In this document: piece by piece, positions 33,363 to 43,159 of the stretch
Numbering within the stretch: position 1 is the stretch's first letter
How the letters are laid out: the number at the start of each line of letters is the position of its first letter
Notes under the pieces: model-generated
Told to the model about the DNA's origin: nothing
What the model saw: the letters and a program-made list of their open reading frames with translations, nothing else
Database searches by the model: none
Origin: Parvularia atlantis
Lineage: Eukaryota > Opisthokonta > Rotosphaerida
Direction of reading: 5' to 3'
DNA length: 64,000 nt
Assembly (NCBI GenBank): GCA_943704415.1
Contig: CALSCO010000113.1
Location: 17,793 to 81,792 of the forward strand
Made by a program: the position numbers and the translations under genes

Positions 33363-36189
33363 GCACACACGCCCACAACGCGCACCTGCCATGGCCGCGG
33401 CGTGCAGGGCCTCGAGGCACTCGGTCAGCGTGTACATCGACGAGGACGTGGCGGGCGCGTGCCCGCTGCTCCGGTTGAGCGCGAGCCGGATCCACGCCTG
33501 GCACAGCAGCGAGTCGTCGCTCGGCAGGTCGAGCGACTGCAAGTACGCCGTGTCGTCCCTGATCACCCGGCGCGTCAGCACAAGCAGCGCGACGCTACTC
33601 GGCGCACTTGGGGATCATCGGCTTAAGCACGGCGTCCCAGAAGACCGCGCGCCGGGCCGCGCCGCGGAACAGCGAGAAGGCGTCCGGCGCCGTCCCAAAG
33701 CCGTGCTTGAGGCACAGCTCTATCCGCTCCGCGAGGTTCTCGACGGCTGCGCGCGCACATTGCCCGTCAGCGCCATCCGTCCGCGCACACAAGACGGCGC
33801 GCACCGGGTGTCAGTTCGCCCACCGTCACGAGCGACTTGCTGGCACGACTGGGCTCGCTGTCCGGCCCACCCGCCCGTACGGTCTTGGGGATGAGCCCGT
33901 GCAGCTTCTGCGCTCGGACGGCTCCATGAGATGCCGTGGCGCACAACGCAGCCCGCCCGCACCTGCACGGCCATCTGCAGCTCGTCGCACAGCATCTGCT
34001 TGACCTGCAGCTCGCTCACGATCGTGCGCGGGTTGCGCACGGGGTTCTGCGCGGGCCATCGCGTTGGCTGCGTGACGCGTGAGGGCCGACGGACAGTGAC
34101 GCACCGGATTGCGCTGCACCAGTGCCTGCGGCAACATGAGAGACGGGCTCTTGGCGTAGACGCTCTCCTGCGTCTTCAGCACGACGTATGCGCCATATGC
34201 CTGCTCCTCTTGGTTGATCTCGCGCAGCTCGCGGAAGCTGCGATGCGCGCGTGTGACTGCTGGTCCACGCACACGCACACAGCGCACCTTGTCAAGTCGC
34301 CCACGGCAAAGCTGAAGCGGAAGCGCCGCACGCCGTGCACTTTCACCAGCGGATCGCTCTTGAGCGGCTCGAAGTAGATGCTGTGCGCGGCGGAACGGTC
34401 AGGCGGGGCCGCGAACCGGCCGGACCGCGCACGCACCGGCTGTGCGTGAACACGAGCACGCCGCTTACGTCGCCGTACGCGCTCTGGCTCTTGACTAGCT
34501 CGCGCAGCTGCACCTGGCGTGCGGGCAGCGCATGAGCGGCTCAGCGGCGCGTGGCGAGCAACGAGACGCACGAGCGCAGTCGACGTGGACGAGCGCGAGG
34601 TCCGCGCTGGCCGTGTGGCGGGCGACGTCGCCGTTGGTAATGCGGCGCGGGGCGATGCGGGCGCGTCCTCGGGCTCGTCCGCAAAGTCGTCGTTGCCGAG
34701 CTCGTCGTCGCGCAGGTAGTCGGGCACGCGGTCCTGCACGATGAACGGCGACAGGTGGCGCTTGCCGAGCTCGTTCACCTGCCTGGCGCCCGCACCCCAC
34801 AGCATGAGCGCTGGACGCACGTGCGCGCTCATTGTCATCACCTTGCCAGGTCGTCGTAGTCCTCCAGCGACGTGCACAGGAACCCAAGCAGCAGCGACGG
34901 GTCGATCTGGTTGTGGCGCAGACGCAGCGGCGCATGGTTTACCTGGAAGCTGCGTAGCTTGTCCTGCACGGCGCGTGTCAGCCGCCAGCCCTGGAACGCG
35001 CCCGCCGACGAGACACGCACCATGCCGCACGCCTTGAGGTCGGGCAGCGGCACCATCGGCTGGGTCGTGTGCGGGTCCAGGTAGTAAAAGTGCTGCGCGT
35101 CGCTGCCGAAGAAGAACATGGCCTGGTGCGCCGTCTGGCCGTTGCGGTACCTCTGCAGGCCTGCGTCCCACAGGCGTGAGCAAGGCGCGCCGCGGCCAAG
35201 CCTCGCTCGCGCACACACGCACCGAGGTTGGACCCGATGCGCGCCGCGAGCAGGTTGCCCTGCTTGGCTCCGACAAAGCCCACAAACTGCCGCATGCGAA
35301 AGTACTCGCACATGGCTGGGATATACTCGGCGTTCAGCGTGAGGCCGAGGCGCAGCGGGATCAGGATAAGCAAGCCGCGCGCGTCGCCCGCCGCATCGAC
35401 GAGCTTGGCGACCTCGGAGCGGTACACGGAGCCGTCGCGGCAGAGCAGCGCGCCCGTGTCGAACGGGTGGTGCTCCTGCATGAGCGACGCGACGACCTGC
35501 GCGCACGACGTCGGGCTGTGCCACTGGCCGACGCTCGTCTTGTAAAACTCGCCTGTGATCGCCAGCTGGTGGATCGAGTAGGGCGCGCTCGGCGCGGGCG
35601 TGTCGTGAAACCACGAGAGCATGGTGCGGTACACGCCAAAGACCTCGGCCGCGTCGGTGTCATCGCCCATAACGAGCCCCGCCACGCTCTGCTTCATCTG
35701 CAGCAGGCGCTGCGCGTAGTGCGGCCCGAGCCGTCGCCGCAACAGCGCCTCGGCGAGCAGCATCTGCGCCGAGCGCAGGACGCAGCCCCACGACGTGTCG
35801 GCCTGACGCCGATGTCAGCGCGCACCCACGTCTGATATCGCTCTCACCGCGCGTACCGTTAGGTTCGTGTGCCCGATCGGCGCGAAGCCCGAGCGGTAGC
35901 TCAGCCACGGCCGCTGGCCGTACTCGGTCAGGAACGCCGTCGCGGCGGCGCGCTGCGCCTCGGTCCACGCCGCGCTGCCGCCTGCGCCGCCGCTTCCGCT
36001 CCCGCCTAATCCACCGGCACCGCCGAGCAGCGTCGACGACGCGGCCTGGAAGAGCGCGAACGCGGGCGATGCGGCCGGCGCGACGAGCGTCGTGGGTGGC
36101 GTGGCCGGCGCCACGCCCAGCAGCGCTTCAGGCGGCACGTCGGCGCAAACGCGCCCTCCCGCGAAGTGCACCGTGCTGAGCGGCACCAT
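32701..36189 (-). CDS. ATG4: ATG4 cysteine protease fused in frame to GRAM-like and RUN domains
   Basis: Residues about 70-400 are ATG4, which processes and delipidates ATG8: WLSYRSGFAPIGHTNLT, catalytic SWGCVLRSAQMLLAEALL, YSIHQLA, SVGQWHSPTSCAQV, LLILIPLRLGLTLNAEYI, the Asp/His site YLDPHTTQ, then IDPSLLLGFLCTSLEDYDD and FIVQDRVPDYLRDDELGNDD. The same frame goes on through a Thr/Ser linker, and a standard intron (34552-34493 region) leads to a GRAM/PH-like fold (VQLRELVKSQSAYG, GVLVFTHSRIYFEPLKSDPL). After more exons a RUN-like domain follows (AVENLAERIELCLKHGFGT, WDAVLKPMIPKDDTAYLQSL, CQAWIRLALNRSS, YFAIMLTVLSGLALIDF). No in-frame Met or stop separates the parts. RUN domains bind Rab/Arl GTPases in other autophagy adaptors. 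Confidence 0.72.
33286..33358 (+). repeat. (CA)36 microsatellite inside an intron of the ATG4-RUN gene
   Basis: About 36 CA units (GT on the coding strand) within the intron that splits the RUN domain between AAMA and the next exon. It lengthens this intron to about 120 bp, twice the local norm. Confidence 0.95.
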
Positions 36190-36234
36190 CGACTTTCGAT
36201 ACTGTGACACCGCATTAACTGGAGGGGCACCTGA

Positions 36235-36850
36235 TATGGCGGCGAACCTTTTGATGTCGCGCCTCGTTCGTTCTCCTCGAGCGCGGCCTCGCTGTGCACG
36301 TCGGCCACAAGCACCCGGTGTTCCCGGCGTTGACCGCGACGGTCGCCGATCGAGCGGACGCGACGGGCGAAGCGCTCTCCGCTCAGTGCGCCGACGCCGC
36401 ACCGAGCGCCGCACCGAGCGCCGCACCCAGCACCTCGGTCGTCGACGGCGGCGTGGCGTGCTCGGTCTGCGGGCAGACGTTCGTCAGCAAGTTAGGTGCA
36501 GCAATTCACATGGGCCGCGTGCATCGTCGACCGGGTGCGGCGCCGCAGCCTGCCCGCGCAGGTCGTGTTTGCGCCTGTCGTGCAGCCTGCGCCCGCGCTG
36601 CTTAGTGCCGCCATCGAGCGCATCCGCTTCGCCGTCAAGGATACGCTGCTGCGCTTCGCTCGGCCGCAGCAGGGCAACCGCGTGCGCGAGCGTGCTGGTC
36701 GCGCGCAGCTACGCCCGCGGCATGTTCACCATGTCGTTCTGCGCAACCTGCACCTCGTCGCGCACGGTGACCGCGCCCGCACCCGTGCCCGCTGCGCCTG
36801 AGCCCGCACCCGCCGCGCCCGCGCCCCAACCGCCTAGTGTTTCTGCATGA
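36235..36850 (+). CDS. Single C2H2 zinc-finger protein, structure uncertain
   Basis: Starts near 36235 (MAANLLMSRLV) 45 bp from the ATG4 start. One clear C2H2 finger: CSVCGQTFVSKLGAAIHMGR followed by VHR, preceded by an Ala/Ser/Pro-rich stretch with APSAAPSAAPS repeats. Downstream pieces VVFAPVVQPAPALLSAAIER and SYARGMFTMSFCATCTSS with a Pro/Ala tail need two very short (about 27 bp) or other introns whose borders I cannot fix. The single finger with VH spacing suggests a nucleic-acid or ubiquitin binder; role unknown. Confidence 0.45.
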
Positions 36851-36851
36851 A

Positions 36852-38345
36852 CTACTTGGACTTGAACACAACATGATGGACGCGGTTGGTGAGGAGGGGA
36901 GGGGGTCTGTACAGGGAGCGGTTCTCCTTCTCCATCGTCGTCAGCACGGCCGACTTGCGAAGGGAACCGCCCCCGTGTGTGGTGTGGGTAAAGTAGAACG
37001 AAGCGTGTTGATGATTCTTCTTCTCAACGGGCTCGGTTGAGAGGTGGCTCAGCGGCACACCGAGCTTGGCGCACGTGCGCAAATGGTCACCGAGATGGGC
37101 GATCAGGGCATGGAGGTACGGTGTCACCGGCACAGGCGCGCCGGCGATGACTTTGTCCGTGTCCTCCATGCGGGCGGGAGCATCTTGGTCAACAGCCGGC
37201 ATGGGCTGACCGAAGACGAGATCAACGACGTGGAGGTGTGTGCACATTCGCGCATGCGGCTGAGCGCGTGCCTCACCCGTGCGCTGCATCAGAACTCTGC
37301 ACGTGCCTTCCTGCGCGGCCTCGCGACGTCGGGCAGTGACCCTGGCCGCCCGTACGCGCGCGAATTGGGACACGTTCATCGTCGTTTATGACGCGGCCAA
37401 GTCCAGCTTCTGCAGCAGCGCGTACTTGGCCGGCCGGCGCAGGCTCGTCCAGTTCAGAGATCCTGTGAGACGTCAGTGCACGTGCGCGTGAATGCGTGAG
37501 CGCACCGGACGCCGTGCCCGTCGCCTCGTCACGCGACGCCCAAAAGTTGATGGTCACACCGACATCGGCAGCGGCGGTGGTGAGGGCGGCAACTGCGGTC
37601 GCGTGGCATGTGCGCGAACGCGTGGCGGACATGGTTGTAGTCCTTGCCGCACGCGAGCAGGGCGACGGGCAGCTGCGCGTCGGGCGTGCGGTTCATGTCG
37701 GTCCCGGTCACGATCGCGACAGTGACCATCGTGTGGGTGACCGAGCCCACGCGGCGGCCGTCGCCCGAAAACTACCCGGCGAGGTATGAGTGCACGCACA
37801 GGTCATGCGCGCGCGCACTTTCAGCAGGGGGCGCGTCGGCTTGGGTACCATGCCCCGCAGCACGTGCGTCAGCAACGGGCGCAGCGGGCGGCGCCAGGCG
37901 TCGTTTAGGCCCTCCACGCGCTATATCGGCACCGCGCGCCATCTCCTCCGTCTCGCCGCTTGCGCTCCTCGGCCACTGCGTCGCACGCGATGTTCAGCAG
38001 CGAGCAGAGTGCCGCACGCTTGTGCACCCCGATACTCGCGCGCCATTTCAGGCGTGAGCGCGGCCAGGGCGCGGTACGCGTCGCGGCTGCAGCCTGTGCT
38101 GTCCAGCACGTGGACGGCCTTGGCGAGGCGGGCACGGGCCTCCTTGTTCTGCAAGCGTGTCTCAGAGACCAGCGCGACCAGAGCGCGCGCACGCACCGGC
38201 ATGTCGTTCGGGCCAAGCGAGTGGTCGTCGTCGAACGTCATGCGCACGCGCTCGCCGGCAAAGTTGGCGTCGATGCCCAGCAGCGTGGCGTCGTCCACGG
38301 CATTGCGCTTGCAGGACTCGTTGAATGCCGCACGTGCGTCGCTGG
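36852..38345 (-). pseudogene. Mobile-element-associated gene of unknown function, probably broken
   Basis: Spliced minus-strand pieces read DARAAFNESCKRNAVDDA, DANFAGERVRMTFDDDHSLG, KEARARLAKAVHVLDSTG, then GLNDAWRRPLRPLLTHVLRG, then FSGDGRRVGSVTHTMVTVAI and LPVALLACGKDYNHVRHAF, then TINFWASRDEATG and a stop at 37386. A further frame ends VTPYLHALIAHLGDHLRT, STEPVEKKNHQHASFYF and MEKENRSLYRPP with a stop at 36852. The pairing of a GDGR motif with a later TPYxHALxxH and VEKxN motif is what I recall from unnamed repeat-associated proteins in cnidarians and protists; this link is tentative. The 5' end is fused to the truncated Fanzor. Confidence 0.45.
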
Positions 38346-39106
38346 TCACAGAGCGCCGCACGCCCCACACGTCTTGGACGTGTACTCCTCCGTGCATGTA
38401 ATCACCTCACACCGCGGGTGCTCGCGCGACTTGTGTAGCAGCAGCATCCAAAACGTGTAGTGGGAGAGCGTGAGCAGGCGCCGCGCCGTCTTGCTCCGGA
38501 TCCGCCGCGCCCCGCGCCGGACCATCTGCTGCGTCTCGAACCGCGGCAGCAGCACCACGCGGTAGTTGCGGCACAGCCACAGGGCCAGCTTGCGGTGCAT
38601 CTCGTCGACCAGGTTGCGAATCCGCTGCAGAAGGCGCCGGCCCGCGCGACGCAGTCGGTACCGCCGCCGCTTGCGCGTCTCGCGCGCATCCATCTTGCCC
38701 TGCAACTTGTCGTACGCGCGGCACAGACGGTACACCCGCCCGATGTCGCCTGGCCCCACTCGACCACGCGCCCGTCCGCGTCGTAGCCCGTCATGAACGT
38801 GCGCACGCCCAGGTCCAGCGCAATCACGCCGTGCAGTCGGCCCGGAAGACCAGCGGTTGCGGCATGCACAGGTACTGTGCGCACCAACCGCGCGTCGCAC
38901 GCCTTCTTCTGGCCGTGGCTGGGGAAGACGCGCAGCTTGAGCGTCTTGAGCGGCTGCGCAGCCTCGTCCACGTCGTCGTCAGGGTTCGGCTCGTCCGCGT
39001 GCGGCTCAGACGGCGTTGTCGGCGTCTTCTTGGTGCGGCGACGCTTCTTGTGCGGCGGCTGTTGCGTCTGCACGGCGGCGGCGGCGTGGCCGTTCTGGCG
39101 CGCCAC
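38346..39106 (-). pseudogene. Fanzor (eukaryotic TnpB-like) RNA-guided nuclease, degraded
   Basis: N-terminus MARQNGHAAAAVQ with a nuclear-signal-like KKRRRTKK, then LKTLKLRVFPSHGQKKA, the TnpB/Fanzor opening. Most of the wedge/REC region is missing; reading resumes with YLCMPQPLVFRADC in another frame, then VIALDLGVRTFMTGYD (RuvC-I Asp) and VVEWG, then after a second shift GPGDIGRVYRLCRAYDKLQ, a Lys/Arg-rich bridge region, VVLLPRFETQQMV (RuvC-II Glu) and TCTEEYTSKTCGACGAL-stop. The second CxxC knuckle and RuvC-III Asp are absent. So: one internal deletion, two frameshifts (one in a G-run) and a 3' truncation. Not functional as read. Confidence 0.85.
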
Positions 39107-39252
39107 AGAGTGCGTGACGACGGCGAGGAGGTCGTGCAGTGCGTGGATGGGACTGGCTGTTTGCCGGCTGCGAGGGCCCGGCGGGCACGCTTACATAGGG
39201 CGGCCGGAAGTTGGATGCGCTAACGTCAGCGGGAACACTCTAAATGATCACT

Positions 39253-41365
39253 TCAAGGGTGTGCGGTCGCGGAGGCGAGGGCCGGGTCGGTCGGGGGCAC
39301 GGCCGCGGGCAGCGCAGACAGGTCGATCTTGGTCGAGTGGTACTTGGCGGGCGGCAGCTCGTGGTGCAGGCTGCGCCAGACGCGGTGCCGCACCTGCGAG
39401 CGCGGTCAGCTTGTCTCGCGCGCAACTGAGCGCGCACCGTGAACACGATCGCGAGGGCGACGGCAAAGGCGCACATGGCCACGGTGATTATGAACGCCTG
39501 CCGGTAGCACCCGTTGCCCTGCCACAACGGTCAGGACGCACGACAACGAGCACAAAGGACACGCACCGCGCAGAGCGTGCCGTCGCCCGGCGAGTGGCTG
39601 TCGTAGATGTACCCAAAGATGAGGTTCGTGATCGGCCCGGCAACCGCGGGCGCGAGGAGCATGCTGCCCCTGTCGGTGCGCAGCGAGTCAGCGGGGGGCC
39701 AGCTGCAGCGACTGCGGCTGCGCACGCACCAGTTGGAGCCGAACGAGCGTGTGCCGAAGAGGTCACCCACGAGCGTCGGGATGAGGCAGAAGGTGCTGCC
39801 GTAGGCGACGCCGACGAGCACTGTGACCGCGTACAGTTGCTGCACGTCGCTGGTCTGGAGCGTGTGTGAGCGCGCACACCGGTTAAACAAAGCGCCGCAC
39901 ACCGTCAGCGCAACGATCTGTGCGATCGTCATGAGCGACGACACGCCGATGAGGAACGCGCGCCGCGACAGGTGGAAGTCGCGCAGGTACCAGTCCGACA
40001 CGACGCCCATGATCAGGCGCCCGGCGAAGTTGCTCGCCGACAGCACGGACGCGTGCGTCGAGATGAGCACGCTGATGTCTGCGCGGCGTTCGTCACGGGC
40101 CGATTGCACAGTCGCGGCCGCTGCGCGCACCCTCGGCCGTGTACGAGCCCGCCTGTGTCGCCAGCGACTTGATGACCGCGCTCAGGTTGTTAATGTACAT
40201 CAGGCCAGACGACGCCGACATGAACAGGACCAGGAACAGCAGCCAGTAGTCGGGTTGCTGCGGCGCGCGCGGCCTGAGCTGAACGCCGCTGCGGCCACCG
40301 AGCACGAGCGCACCCTGGCAAGCGCGAGCCCGTTGTAGTCGTGCTTCGAGTGCTGCGGCTCGTGGCGCGCGAGCACCGCGTCCTTCTTGAGGTCGGCGTG
40401 CGAGACGTCGGGCGGGCTGACGATGAGCGACTCCTGCGGCAACACGTCAGTTTCGCATCATGCAAACACGTGTTGTGCCGCGCGCGCACCCGCCGGATGT
40501 TGCGCGCCGCGGGCGAGTCGTGGTTGACTGCGAGATTGGTGAAGTGCGCGTGGATAAAGTCGGCCGAGTCGTGCAGGAGGAAGAGCGAGAGGAAGAATAC
40601 GCCCGCGCCGCTGATCGCAATCATCTCGATGAACTGCGCCAGCTGCGCACTCGCGGCGCCGTTCGTGACGAACGCGTGCACGTAGATCTGCGCGCGTGTG
40701 AGCTCTCGTTGCGCGCGAGAAATACGGGCGGGTGGCGCGCGCCTGCGAGAAGACGAGCGTCGACAGGCCGAAGAGCGCCACGTGCACGCCCACGATCAGC
40801 CCGCGGCTGCTGTCGGAGAAGTTGCGAATGTTGACGGCGAGCGGGGCGCTGTCTGCACGGCGATCAGCGGCGCCACGTGGGCGCGTCCGGACGGAGCGGA
40901 CGCACAGGCCGGCGCGCCGCCGATGCCCACGAGCACGTAGAAGAACGTCATGAGGCCGTAGTTGGTCGTGGCCAGGCGGCCCGCGAGCATCGCCGAGACG
41001 AGGCCGTACGCGAGCGGCTGGATGACGAGTGCGGCGAGCATGGCCGGGATGTGTCCGCGCTTGTCAACGACGTAGCCGAAGCCCCACTGTGCGAGGTACG
41101 CGGCTGACTGCGGCGGGACGGCGCATCAGTCGGCTGCAAGAGCGCAGCGTAGGCTCCACGACTGACTCGCCTGCCCGAGTGTGGCAATGAGCGAGAGCTC
41201 CTGCTGTCTGTAGCCAAGCTGCACGCCCATCGCAGCCATGTACGTGCCGAAGAGGTAGATCGTGCCGCCGTAGAGCATGCACAGCAGGCCGATGGCGACC
41301 GACGCGCCCTTGCGCACGGCCGCGGGCACGCGCGGCGCACGCACGTGCACGTGCGGATGCTCCAT
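39253..41365 (-). CDS. MFS transporter, Nodulin-like/MCH1 type
   Basis: Multi-exon membrane carrier with about twelve helices. N-terminal ASVAIGLLCMLYGGTIYLFG and YMAAMGVQLGYRQQEL, then GFGYVVDKRGHIPAML (the RG-rich loop between helices 2 and 3), AALVIQPLAYGLVSAML, TTNYGLMTFFYVLVGIGG, a cytoplasmic loop with HSKHDYNGLALA, YWLLFLVLFMSASSGLMYIN, SNFAGRLIMGVVSDWYLRD, AYGSTFCLIPTLVGDLFG, PAVAGPITNLIFGYIYD and FIITVAMCAFAVALAIV. The NNLSA and GRLxMGxxSD motifs fit the Nodulin-like/MCH1 clade. Substrate unknown. About nine introns. Confidence 0.82.
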
Positions 41366-41572
41366 CAGAGCCGCGGCCAGAAGTGAGTCAGGTCGGTTGA
41401 CTCATCGCGCTGTCATCAAAGCGCTGCCATGGCATGCAGCGCGATCGCCCCAAGCGCTCTCCATGAGGGAGCACGCATGACGTTTGGTACGTCACGGCAG
41501 ATGACGTACTGCTCACTGATTGGCTGCTTCCAAAAAAGGCTATTTGCCGGAAGCGGCCGGCCCGAACGCCGC
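41366..41572. promoter_or_regulatory. Divergent promoter with three TGACGT elements and a CCAAT box
   Basis: Between the MFS and cyclin L start codons: TGACGT at 41478-41483, its inverse ACGTCA at 41489-41494, TGACGT at 41502-41507, and ATTGG at 41519-41523. TGACGT is the core of CRE/bZIP sites. Three in 30 bp is unlikely by chance, though binding is inferred. Confidence 0.5.
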
Positions 41573-43147
41573 ATGATGGAGGGCGCGGCTCTGTCGCTCG
41601 CCAACACGCTCGCGAGCCCCGCCGCGCTGCTGCACAGCCCCTCGGCGGCCGAGGGCGTGCCGGCCGAGCTCGAGTACGACCTGCGCATCTGGGGCTGCGA
41701 GCTGATCCAGCACATGGGCCTGCACCTGCGCCTGTGCGTCTTCTTGCGATGCGCGATGCGCGTGCCCCTGGGCTGATCGGCCCGCAAACCGCCAGGCCGC
41801 AGGTGTCGATGTGCACGGGCCAGGTCCTGTTCCAGCGCTTCTTCTACCGGCGCTCGATGCTCAAGTTTGGCGTGGAGGTACGCGGGGCTGTGTCGTGTCG
41901 CATGCGCGTCTGTAACGGCCGGGATGGCGGCGCAGGACGTAGCGATGGCGTGCATCTTTCTCGCGTCCAAGCTCGAGGAGTGCGCGCGCCGGGCCCGCGA
42001 CGTGATCAACGTGGCACAGTACCTGCGCGCACAGCGGTTACAGCAGAAGTACGAGCCGATGGACCTGATCAGCGTAGTGCGTGGCCGCCGCGCACGCCGC
42101 TTGTCGTCGGCTGAACAGAGCGCGCGCCCTTTCGCAGAAGTACGACGAGATCAAGGCCACGCTCGTCCAGACCGAGAAGCACGTGCTGAAGAACCTTGGC
42201 TTCAACGTGCACGTGCAGCAGCCGCACAAGCTCATCATCAACTTCTTCAAGCTGCTCGGCGTGGGCGAGGGTGACCCGCTCGTGCAGAAAGCGTGGAACT
42301 ACATGAACGACAGGTAAGGGCGCTGCGCCGCGGCCGGGGCCTCGCTGCCGTGCTCACGCGCGGCGCAGCTTCCGCACCAACGTGTTTGTGCGCTACCAGC
42401 CGTACGTTGTCGCGAGCGCCGTGATCATGCTCGCCGCGCGCGCGCTCAAGCGGCCGCTGCCCATGAACCCGCCCTGGTGGACCTTTTTCGACTCGTCCCT
42501 GGCCGGTGCGTGACCGGCAGGCGCCGTGTACGTCGCGGCTCAGTGGCACAGCGCAGACATGACCGACGTCTGCAAGGACATCCTCTACCTGTACACGCGC
42601 GACGTCTCGCGGCTGGACCTGCCTGTCACCGTGCCCACGCTTGTTGTGCACCTGTCCAAGCTGCCGCCGCCACCGCCCGTACCCGTGCCGCGTGAGCCGC
42701 CCGTCGTCACGCCATCGCCCGAGCGCCGTGACGGCACACCCGCGCCCGTTGTCGAGCAGTGCGCGCGTCGTCGCGTCGTCTGCGTTTGGAAAACTCATGA
42801 CGCCACGCTGCAGGTTATCGTTGCCTGTGCCGGGGCGCAACTGGGACCGTGAGCACGACGAGCGAGAGCACGACGACCGAGAGCGCAACCGTGAGCGCGA
42901 CCGAGAGCGAGAGCGAGAGCGCGACCGAGACAGCGACCGCGAGCAGCAGCGCCGTAACCGCTGGGACAAGCGCGAGCGCGAGCCCGCCCCTGCGCCAGCA
43001 CCACCAACCATCCACCCGCCAGCACCGCCCGCCGAGCCACCACAGCAGCAGCAGCAGCAGCAGCAGCACCGCAGCATCTTCGAACGCCTGTCACTGCCCG
43101 GCGACGAGGACGACCTGAGAGCACGCCTGTCGCGCAAACTAGCTTAG
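41573..43147 (+). CDS. CCNL: Cyclin L
   Basis: Nuclear cyclin that partners CDK11-type kinases and acts in splicing and transcription. Exons spliced by eye give ELEYDLRIWGCELIQHMGL, LPQVSMCTGQVLFQRFFY, AMACIFLASKLEECARRARD, VINVAQYLRAQ, VQTEKHVLKNLGFNVHV, QKAWNYMNDR, SFRTNVFVRYQPYVVASAVI and PPWWTFFD, matching both cyclin boxes of cyclin L. The C-terminal tail is rich in Arg-Glu and Arg-Asp (RERDRERERERDRDSDREQQ) rather than the Arg-Ser of animal cyclin L, followed by Pro and poly-Gln. Six introns. Start at 41573; Met 41576 is an alternative. Confidence 0.93.
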
Positions 43148-43159
43148 ATCACATTGCGA

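Larger units (their letters stand above)
36852..39106 (-). mobile_element. Decayed mobile island: Fanzor remnant plus associated gene fragments
   Basis: Two non-host-like coding stretches lie head to tail on the minus strand: a broken TnpB-like nuclease (39106-38346) and a second gene (about 38345-36852). No terminal inverted repeats or target duplications could be recognised at the edges, which agrees with the lack of such repeats in many TnpB-type elements. Outer limits are those of the open frames, not of the element. Confidence 0.6.

Noticed and set aside
33134-33504. His-Thr or Val-Cys repeat proteins at 33.25-33.5 kb
   Set aside because: They are translations of the CA microsatellite, which lies in an intron.
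38346-39106. An intact, active Fanzor nuclease
   Set aside because: Two frameshifts, a missing central region and the absent C-terminal zinc knuckle and RuvC-III residue rule this out for the sequence as given.
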